From assembly GCF_002895945.1 (NCBI RefSeq), contig NZ_NPZB01000002.1, positions 310,001 to 374,000 of the forward strand: a stretch of DNA of 64,000 bases. The letters are read 5' to 3'. The stretch comes from Solilutibacter silvestris (GTDB lineage Bacteria; Pseudomonadota; Gammaproteobacteria; Xanthomonadales; Xanthomonadaceae). Every line of letters starts with the position of its first letter. The stretch's first letter is position 1. Below are positions 59,566 to 64,000 of this stretch, one piece after another. A model generated the notes under the pieces. The model worked only from the letters and a program-made list of their open reading frames with translations, ran no database searches and had not been told where the DNA came from. Both the position numbers and the translations under genes were made by a program.

Positions 59566-60225
59566 TCAATGGCGTGGCGATTTCTTCGGCAGTTGCGCCT
59601 TCAGGAATTCCATCTGGTCGGCAAGAATGTGACGGTTGCTGAGAATCAGGTGCTCGATCCAGCTCGGCCGGTAGGGAATTGCCAGCAATGGCATCGAGGC
59701 CTGCTGTGGCGTGCGACTGCCCTTGCGCGAATTGCAGCCGACGCAGGCGGTGACGACGTTCTCCCACACATCCCTGCCGCCACGCGAGACCGGTTGCACA
59801 TGGTCGCGGGTGAGATGGCTGCGTCCGTAGTTGTTGCCGCAGTACATGCACAGCTGCTGGTCGCGGGCGAATAGCGCCGGATTGGTCAGCGCTGGCGTCG
59901 GCATGCCCGGGCGGCCGCGGGCGTGGTTGCGGGCGGCGATGATCGGATGCAGCAGCAGCTGGCTCTGTTCGCCGGTCAGGCGCGAGGTGCCGCCGTGCAG
60001 GGTGATGCAGGGATCGCCCAGCGTCCAGGCGACGGCATCGCGCGTATAGAGGCAGGCGGCGTCCTGCCAGCTGATCCAGTCCAGCGCCTGGCCGTGCGAA
60101 TCCAGCGCCAGCAGGCGCACGACGCCGGGGCGTCGGATCTCGGTAACGGGGGACAGGATGCCCAAAGCCGGCTCCGCGTCGGAGGCGGCCAGTTGCAGAC
60201 GACGATGCGCGTGCGCTGGCTCCAT
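59566..60225 (-). CDS. HNH endonuclease family protein
   Basis: The 219-residue protein has a C-terminal HNH domain with zinc CxxC pairs (CMYCGNNYGRSHLTRDHV, then NVVTACVGCNSRKGSR), with the catalytic H in TRDH and the N in WENVV. The N-terminal half is unfamiliar (PGVVRLLALDSHGQALDW). This stand-alone HNH type is widespread in bacterial chromosomes, not linked here to restriction or phage genes. A GTG four codons upstream is an alternative start. Confidence 0.85.
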   Translation of the reverse strand: MEPAHAHRRLQLAASDAEPALGILSPVTEIRRPGVVRLLALDSHGQALDWISWQDAACLYTRDAVAWTLGDPCITLHGGTSRLTGEQSQLLLHPIIAARNHARGRPGMPTPALTNPALFARDQQLCMYCGNNYGRSHLTRDHVQPVSRGGRDVWENVVTACVGCNSRKGSRTPQQASMPLLAIPYRPSWIEHLILSNRHILADQMEFLKAQLPKKSPRH

Positions 60226-60311
60226 ACGGGGATTCACCTTACACCCGTTTGTTGACGTTTTGTGTATGGCCCGCTCGGGATGGCTCCTGAACGGACCGTG
60301 GCACAGCGCGT

Positions 60312-62102
60312 TCAGTCCCCGAACAGTTCTGCCGGCATCGCCATCAGCGGCTCGGCACCGGACTCGATCGCCGCCTTGTGGGCCAGCGTGCGCGGCAGCA
60401 TCCGGGCGAAATAGAAGCGTGCGGTATCGAGCTTGGCCTGCTTGAACGCGGCGTTGCGCGACGAGCCATTCGCCGCGGCGACGCTCCGTGCCCACCAGTA
60501 GGCCAGCACCACGTAGCCGGAATAGAACAGGTAATCGGTGCTGGCGGCGCCCAGTTCCTCGGGATTCTTCGCCGCGCGCTGGAGGATGCCGGTGGTGAGT
60601 TGCGCCCATTCCGCGGCCTTGGCCTTGAGCGGTGCGATGAATTCGGCGAGCGCGACATCGCCTTCGTGTTGCTTCGCGAAATCGTCGATCATCGCCAGGA
60701 ACAGTTTCAGGCCCGCGCCCTGCGTCGATGCGGTCTTGCGGCCGATCAGGTCGAGTGACTGGATGCCGGTGGTGCCTTCGTACAAGGTGGTGATGCGAGC
60801 ATCGCGCGCCAGTTGCTCCATGCCGTGTTCGTGGATGTAGCCGTGGCCACCGAAGCACTGGATCGCGTTGTAGGTGTTCTCGATCGACCACTCGGTCTGG
60901 CAGGCCTTGGTGATCGGCGTCAGGAAGCTCGCCAGCGTGTCGGCTTTCGCGCGTGCGTCGGCGTCCTGGGCGTGGTGCGCGGCGTCGAGTTGCGAATAGG
61001 CGTGCAGCGCCAGCAGGCGACCGCCTTCGACCAGCGATTTCATCGACAGCAACATGCGCCGCACATCGGGATGGACGATGATCGGATCGGCCGCTTTCTC
61101 GGGGAATTTCGCCCCCGCCAGCGAGCGCGTCTGCAGGCGTTCGCGCGCGTAACGCACGGCGTTCTGGTAGGCGCGTTCGCTCAACCCCAATCCCTGCAGG
61201 CCGACACCCATGCGCGCCGAATTCATCATCACGAACATCGCCTGCAGGCCCTTGTTGGCCTCGCCGACGAGATAGCCCTGTGCACCATCGAAGTTCATCA
61301 CGCAGGTGACGGAGCCGTGGATGCCCATCTTGTGTTCGATCGAGCCGCAACGCGCCGCATTGCGTTCGCCCGCCGCGCCGTCCTTGCCGACCTTGAACTT
61401 CGGCACCACGAACAGCGAGATGCCTTTCGGTCCGGGCGGTGCATCGGGCAGGCGCGCCAGCACCAGATGGATGATGTTGGGAACGAGATCGTGTTCGCCG
61501 CAGGTGATGAAGATCTTGGTGCCGGTGATCGAATAGCTGCCGTCGGCGTTGGCTTCGGCACGCGTTTTCAGCAGGCCGAGATCGGTGCCGGCGTGCGGTT
61601 CGGTCAGGCACATGGTGCCGGTCCAGCGACCTTCCACCAGCGGGCGCAGGAACGCCTCCTTCTGCCAATCCTCGCCGTAGCGGTTGAGTGCCTCGACCGC
61701 GCCGTGCGACAGCATCGGGAAATTGCCCCAGGCGAGGTTGGCGGCATCGACCATTTCGGTCAGCGCCGCGCCCAGCACTTCCGGCATGCCCTGGCCGCCG
61801 TAAGCGGGGTCGTTGGTGAGTCCGGTCCAGCCACCGTCGACGAACTGGTCGAACGCCTGCTTGAAGCCGGGCGGCGCCACGACATCGCCAGTGGCGGAAT
61901 CGAACTTGCAGCCGATGTCGTCGCCGACCGCGTTGAGCGGGGCGAGCACGGTTTCGGTGAAGCGTGCGGCTTCGTCCAACACGGCATCGACGATGTCGGG
62001 CGTGACTTCGTCGTAACCGAGTGCGGCGAATTGTTTTTCGACATCGAGGACGTCGAACAGGGCGAAACGCATGTCGGCGAGCGGTGCGCGATATTGACTC
62101 AT
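60312..62102 (-). CDS. Acyl-CoA dehydrogenase, long form (DmdC/FadE-like)
   Basis: This flavoenzyme oxidises an acyl-CoA to the 2-enoyl-CoA. The 596-residue product is longer than ordinary acyl-CoA dehydrogenases because of an N-terminal segment (MSQYRAPLADMRFALFDVLD) and a C-terminal domain, as in the DmdC-type group. Typical blocks are GTMCLTEPHAGTDLGLLKTRA, GTKIFITCGEHDL, QCFGGHGYIHEHGMEQLARD and ARITTLYEGTTGIQSLDLIGRK. The in-frame ATG 25 codons earlier has no homology. Chain-length preference is unknown. Confidence 0.92.
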   Translation of the reverse strand: MSQYRAPLADMRFALFDVLDVEKQFAALGYDEVTPDIVDAVLDEAARFTETVLAPLNAVGDDIGCKFDSATGDVVAPPGFKQAFDQFVDGGWTGLTNDPAYGGQGMPEVLGAALTEMVDAANLAWGNFPMLSHGAVEALNRYGEDWQKEAFLRPLVEGRWTGTMCLTEPHAGTDLGLLKTRAEANADGSYSITGTKIFITCGEHDLVPNIIHLVLARLPDAPPGPKGISLFVVPKFKVGKDGAAGERNAARCGSIEHKMGIHGSVTCVMNFDGAQGYLVGEANKGLQAMFVMMNSARMGVGLQGLGLSERAYQNAVRYARERLQTRSLAGAKFPEKAADPIIVHPDVRRMLLSMKSLVEGGRLLALHAYSQLDAAHHAQDADARAKADTLASFLTPITKACQTEWSIENTYNAIQCFGGHGYIHEHGMEQLARDARITTLYEGTTGIQSLDLIGRKTASTQGAGLKLFLAMIDDFAKQHEGDVALAEFIAPLKAKAAEWAQLTTGILQRAAKNPEELGAASTDYLFYSGYVVLAYWWARSVAAANGSSRNAAFKQAKLDTARFYFARMLPRTLAHKAAIESGAEPLMAMPAELFGD

Positions 62103-62121
62103 GTGTGAATTCCCGGATGGA

Positions 62122-62604
62122 TCAGCGCAGCACGCCGGGCAGGCCGGGCACCGGGTTGAGTTGGTTCTTGCCGTCAATGGTGTAGCTGCGTTGCTTGTCG
62201 CCTTCGGGGGTCGCCTTGATGTCGCCCTTCAACGTGTAGTTGATGCCCATCCCAGACGCCAGCGCATCGGCCATGGCCAGCTTGGCGGTGGCATCGGGTA
62301 CGCGCGCGATGGTGGCGGTATCGGCGGATTCGGCCGGCACCGACATCGCCGGAGTCGCCTGCAGGTGGCCGGCGGCCTGGCCGTTCACTTCAAACGCCAG
62401 ATCGACCGCATCGAAGCGCATCGACACGCTGCTGTAGTTCTGCAAGCGCAGTTGCACCTGCCAGTTGCCACGCGCGTCCACCGTCAATTGCTGGATGCTC
62501 GCCGTCGGTTCGGAAATGCGGCGGCCACCGTGCGAAGCGCAGGCGGAAAGGAGGGTCATCAGGCCGGCGAGGGCAATGATCGGGAAACTTTTCGGCGAAC
62601 GCAT
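62122..62604 (-). CDS. LEA14-like (water-stress domain) lipoprotein
   Basis: The 160-residue product has a lipoprotein signal (LMTLLSAC) and a LEA type 2 domain: SIQQLTVDARGNWQVQLRLQ, NYSSVSMRFDAVDLAFEVNG and INYTLKGDIKATPEG. Bacterial members are periplasmic or outer-membrane lipoproteins with no firm function. It lies 20 bp upstream of the acyl-CoA dehydrogenase start on the same strand, so the two are probably cotranscribed. Confidence 0.85.
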   Translation of the reverse strand: MRSPKSFPIIALAGLMTLLSACASHGGRRISEPTASIQQLTVDARGNWQVQLRLQNYSSVSMRFDAVDLAFEVNGQAAGHLQATPAMSVPAESADTATIARVPDATAKLAMADALASGMGINYTLKGDIKATPEGDKQRSYTIDGKNQLNPVPGLPGVLR

Positions 62605-62678
62605 GGAAGCTCCGTGTGCCAGTTGCCGACACGGTATCAGGTTGGCAGTGCGGTTGCGTATGGGTGGCGCGAACGCGT

Positions 62679-63089
62679 TTATGGAGAGACGTAGATCGCC
62701 AGCGCGTTGCCGGCCTTGCGCGTGACCGGAATCGAAACGCCGGTGCCGATGCCGACGTTGCCACCCATGCTGAAACCGCCCAGGGAAACTCCACCGCCAG
62801 AGGCCTGATCGTTGATGCCTTGCAGGATGATGCCGTTGGCGCCGAGCTTGGCGGCTTCCTCCTTCAGGCGCGCGACCACCGCATCGGTCTTCTGCTGCGA
62901 GGAGATCGCCATCGCCCGCGAGCTGTTGGCGTCGATGACGGCGATCTGCTCGTACTTGCCCGGAGGCGGAGTGGTGTAGATCTTCACCTGGTCGGGCGAG
63001 ATGGCTGGCCGTGCCACGCCGGTCATCACGTGCGATGACGTCGCGCACCCGGCGAGGGCTAGGGCAAGTATCAGAACCATGCGTTTCAT
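62679..63089 (-). CDS. Small lipoprotein (DUF4156/RcsF-like pattern)
   Basis: The 136-residue product has a lipobox (LALAGCATSS) and a mature part with VKIYTTPPPGKYEQIAVIDA, KEEAAKLGANGIILQGI and a glycine-rich tail. This pattern, with a strand-helix-strand core, is like DUF4156/RcsF-type envelope lipoproteins, but membership is not certain. A second ATG at 63080 is possible. It is 74 bp upstream of the LEA14-like gene on the same strand. Confidence 0.75.
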   Translation of the reverse strand: MKRMVLILALALAGCATSSHVMTGVARPAISPDQVKIYTTPPPGKYEQIAVIDANSSRAMAISSQQKTDAVVARLKEEAAKLGANGIILQGINDQASGGGVSLGGFSMGGNVGIGTGVSIPVTRKAGNALAIYVSP

Positions 63090-63341
63090 CGCATTCCTCC
63101 AGCAACCATTGCGTGCCATCACAAGCCTACGCCGGATTCCGCGATGGACTGTGTGTGCGGCGTCACAGATGCGGTCGAGTTTCGCTCGCCCAAGCTGGCA
63201 GCAATAACCGTGGGCCCGACGCGATTCAGCTCGCATTCCACGCCGTCACGATTGGCCTCACGGCCCGGCTGATAGGGTTCATTCGACTGGATCAGGTCGA
63301 ACAGTCGAAGCCACGATGACTATGACGAAGGGGTAAGACAA

Positions 63342-63632
63342 ATGAACCTTGGGATCGCAACACTCATCGGTTTTCACGTTCACGAGCATCATGATCCGAG
63401 CCCGCCAAATGACGCCACAAACGCGGCGCGACGCAGGAGCATCGGCATGGGTCGCCTGTTGCATTCGCCCGAACGTGACCGCGCTTGGGGTCGCTACTAC
63501 AAGCAACACGGCATGAATTGCATCACCAGCGACTACTTCACTTCGCATTCCAACGCGGTGCGGGTCGCGCTGTATCAACTCAGGCGCGCCGACATGACGA
63601 GCAACAGTCGGTACGCCGTCGCGAGCAGTTGA
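63342..63632 (+). CDS. Hypothetical short open frame
   Basis: A 96-codon frame starts with an ATG behind GGGG but has no signal, no membrane segment and no family I recognise (HVHEHHDPSPPNDATNAARR at the N-terminus). The surrounding 630 bases between the lipoprotein gene and tRNA-Phe otherwise show nothing but the tRNA terminator. The frame may be non-coding. Confidence 0.25.
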   Translation: MNLGIATLIGFHVHEHHDPSPPNDATNAARRRSIGMGRLLHSPERDRAWGRYYKQHGMNCITSDYFTSHSNAVRVALYQLRRADMTSNSRYAVASS

Positions 63633-63680
63633 ACAGTCCGGCAAAACCATTGCCCGCGAAAGGGCAACACGCGCGGGAAA

Positions 63681-63711
63681 AGATAAAGGGCCTGCATCGC
63701 TGCAGGCCCTT
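63681..63711 (-). terminator. Intrinsic terminator of tRNA-Phe
   Basis: On the minus strand AGGGCCTGCA pairs with TGCAGGCCCT around a GCGA loop, followed by TTATCTTTTC. Confidence 0.8.
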
Positions 63712-63717
63712 CGGATA

Positions 63718-63793
63718 TGGTGGCCAGGGAGGGAATCGAACCCCCGACACGGGGATTTTCAATCCCCTGCTCTACCAACTGAGCTACCTAGCC
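63718..63793 (-). tRNA. tRNA-Phe (anticodon GAA)
   Basis: On the minus strand the 76-nt cloverleaf has the acceptor stem GGCTAGG/CCTGGCC (one G-U pair), the D arm GCTCAGTTGGTAGAGC, and the anticodon stem GGGGA/TCCCC with the loop TTGAAAA (anticodon GAA). The T arm has TTCGATT, and CCA is encoded. It has its own promoter and terminator. Confidence 0.95.
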
Positions 63794-63803
63794 ATAGCCG
63801 CCC

Positions 63804-63832
63804 ATTGTAATGCGCGCCTGCGACCGGGGCAA
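63804..63832 (-). promoter_or_regulatory. Promoter of tRNA-Phe
   Basis: On the minus strand TTGCCC (63832-63827), a 17-bp spacer and TACAAT (63809-63804) form a good sigma-70 promoter, with the start point a few bases before the mature tRNA. Confidence 0.75.
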
Positions 63833-63909
63833 GACCGTTCGGGTGGGCGCTTGGCCAAGCTACAGGCCGGTTCTGGCATGATGGCGAGAGTCCAAGCGGG
63901 GAGATTGCC

Positions 63910-64000
63910 ATGCGACAAGCATCGATATTGACGATCACCCTCATCACCTTGTTGGCTGGATGTGCAACGGTGGATCCGGCGAAGCAGCAGGCATTCGATT
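63910..64000 (+). CDS. Lipoprotein, N-terminal part
   Basis: The frame is cut off by the window end after 30 codons. It starts MRQASILTITLITLLAGC, a clear lipoprotein signal with the lipobox LLAGC, followed by ATVDPAKQQAF. A GGGGAG ribosome binding site lies upstream. An extended -10 like TG-G-CATGAT (63875-63883) could be its promoter. The family cannot be named from this fragment. Confidence 0.7.
   Translation, partial: MRQASILTITLITLLAGCATVDPAKQQAFD

Noticed and set aside
59566..61668. Apparent 700-codon fusion of the HNH protein with an upstream segment.
   Set aside because: The upstream part is an out-of-frame reading of the acyl-CoA dehydrogenase; the HNH protein starts at 60225.
63090..63341. 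The spacer upstream of the short frame near tRNA-Phe, checked for RNA genes and operators.
   Set aside because: I saw no stem, promoter or repeat strong enough to report.

Overview
The window is a high-GC chromosomal segment of a gammaproteobacterium, most likely of the Xanthomonadaceae/Lysobacteraceae (Xanthomonas, Stenotrophomonas, Lysobacter, Luteimonas or a close relative). The reasons are the unbroken spc and alpha ribosomal operons with no rpmJ after secY, a plant-type (class II) DAHP synthase, a secreted amidase close in sequence to the Stenotrophomonas peptide amidase, and the thrS-infC-rpmI-rplT-pheST-ihfA-merR-tRNA-Pro order. Species cannot be fixed by reading alone. I saw no rRNA, CRISPR array, insertion sequence, prophage or replication origin.

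Layout. 1-9108: spc and alpha ribosomal operons (end of rpsQ to rplQ), with secY and rpoA. Three unusual structured spacers lie inside it; the most striking is about 220 nt of back-to-back hairpins between secY and rpsM, with a promoter-like element at each side. 9176-12088: dsbB, class II DAHP synthase and a Ycf48-like exported protein, tightly packed. 12096-16309 (minus): exported peptide amidase, a DUF2127 membrane protein and typA. 16503-19415 (plus): cyclophilin, an aminotransferase and malate dehydrogenase. 19475-23375 (minus): a DctA-type dicarboxylate carrier and an exported S9 peptidase. 23512-25579: prpB-prpC of the methylcitrate cycle. 25858-27210: rhlE behind a long structured leader.

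27231-32197 is a self-contained signalling module. A TonB-dependent receptor and a PepSY protein are transcribed leftwards, and an OmpR-type regulator and its histidine kinase rightwards. The shared upstream region carries phased TGTCG repeats that look like the regulator's own sites, and the module ends at both sides in the same terminator in opposite orientation. 32219-37253 (minus): a DUF885 metalloprotease-like protein, a sorbosone-dehydrogenase-like protein, DUF502, DUF4442 and a CnoX-type thioredoxin. 37334-39541: a membrane protein, tRNA-Arg, a GNAT enzyme, a rhomboid protease and a possible gene remnant.

39568-48557 is an RND efflux locus: a LysR regulator divergent from a six-gene operon (small membrane protein, atypical SDR, adaptor, RND pump, classical SDR, NodT-type outer-membrane channel). 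The genes overlap or nearly touch, so pump and reductases are probably made together. 48789-56371 is the thrS-to-tRNA-Pro translation operon, with infC starting at an AUC codon. 56431-62604 (minus): dxs, an unrecognised 363-residue protein, an HNH nuclease, a large acyl-CoA dehydrogenase and a LEA14-like lipoprotein. The window ends with another lipoprotein, tRNA-Phe and the start of a further lipoprotein gene.

The best candidates for something not yet described are the structured RNA upstream of rpsM, the TonB/PepSY/two-component module with its phased operator, and the LysR-SDR-RND-SDR efflux operon.
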